64,000 nucleotides of DNA from Corella eumyota (Eukaryota; Chordata; Ascidiacea; Phlebobranchia; Corellidae): NCBI GenBank assembly GCA_963082875.1, contig OY720097.1, positions 5,340,501 to 5,404,500 on the forward strand. The letters are read 5' to 3'. The notes below the pieces were generated by a model. The model was given only the letters and a program-made list of their open reading frames with translations, made no database searches and was not told where the DNA came from. The translations under genes were made by a program, and so were the position numbers. This document shows positions 63,512 to 64,000 of the stretch, piece by piece. Within the stretch, counting starts at the first letter, position 1; every line of letters starts with the position of its first letter.

Positions 63512-64000
63512 TTATTAAAATTTAAAGGTTGTTATTAATTTTTTAAATCTTGGTCAATCGTATATTATGATATTACTAACTCAAAAATAAATTAAAATTT
63601 TAATTTTTATCACTAATTACTTAATAATAGGTATTTGTTTATTAAAATTTAAAGGTTGTTATTAATTTTTTAAATTTTTGTCAATTATATATCATGATAT
63701 TAGTAACTCAAAAACGAATTTAATTTTTGTCACTAATTACTAATTAATAGGTGTTTGTTTATTTAAATTTAAAGATTGTTATTGGGTTTTTAAATTTTGG
63801 TCGGTTTTATCTTATAATATTTATAATTCGAAAATAAATTAAAAAATAATTCTTGTTTGTTTTTTATATTTAAATCCTGGTTTGTTCATTAAAAATTAAA
63901 GTTCGACATTAAGCATTAAAAATTTGGTATGATGTATTTTATAATATAAGTAATTAAAAAACATATTAGAAAAATAACTTTCGTTTATTTATCATATTTA
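63512..64000. repeat. Tandem satellite-like repeat of 120-127 bp, continuing past the window
   Basis: Units begin near 63512, 63639, 63759 and 63886 with variants of TTATTAAAATTTAAAGG, and continue with a GTTATTAATTTTTTAAAT block, a TATGATATTA block and CACTAATTACT. The first two units are closest; the later ones drift. Very AT-rich; no ORF. Confidence 0.8.

Noticed and set aside
1-64000. Viral, LTR, Polinton, CRISPR, known miRNA or rRNA sequences
   Set aside because: None recognised on either strand; I saw no reverse transcriptase, capsid, integrase or DNA polymerase motif, no CRISPR array, and none of the familiar let-7, miR-1, miR-124 or miR-133 seeds in a hairpin.

Overview
The window looks like nuclear DNA of an ascidian tunicate, most likely Ciona. 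Coding exons are short and separated by very AT-rich introns, many of them 100-500 bp. The proteins are chordate-type orthologues (RTF1, a Krüppel-like factor, TEX26, TOP3A and a ZNF827-like zinc-finger protein). A tRNA-derived SINE family is scattered through the introns. Species assignment is inference, since no sequence search could be run. All gene models were built by hand from reading-frame continuity and GT-AG (once GC-AG) splice sites; in every model the phases close exactly.

Layout. 1-8719 (+): the 3' part of a modular extracellular protein with eight CUB domains (the first cut by the window edge), a ten-cysteine Ly6/uPAR domain and a C-terminal von Willebrand A domain with an intact MIDAS. 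9190-15473 (+): complete 15-exon RTF1 (Paf1 complex), whose introns hold five SINE copies. 15474-19332: no protein gene found. 19333-26130 (-): complete five-coding-exon KLF5-like factor, with a probable noncoding first exon and TATA box near 26.3-26.45 kb. About 26.5-37.5 kb: an 11-kb stretch with no gene I can support. 37530-39964 (+): a complete TEX26-like gene, followed at 41029-41905 by a 5'-truncated tandem copy that keeps every splice phase but has one in-frame stop. 42408-48902 (+): complete 17-exon topoisomerase III alpha, also with SINEs in its introns. 50203-57934 (+): a complete eight-exon C2H2 zinc-finger protein of 1232 residues whose first residues resemble both NuRD-recruiting motifs and the histone H3 tail. 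57935-64000: no gene found; a 120-127-bp tandem repeat begins near 63.5 kb and runs off the end.

Functionally this is a mixed locus rather than a pathway. RTF1, TOP3A and the two zinc-finger genes act in the nucleus (transcription elongation and histone modification, decatenation of recombination intermediates, transcriptional control). The CUB/LU/vWA protein is extracellular, and the TEX26 pair belongs to a poorly studied, testis-expressed family. I recognised no retroviral, LTR or Polinton-like element, no broken toxin gene, no CRISPR and no rRNA.

The observations most worth following are the CUB-LU-vWA architecture with its repeated vicinal cysteines, the H3-like N-terminus of the zinc-finger gene, the nearly intact TEX26 duplicate, and a SINE with an internally duplicated tRNA-like region.
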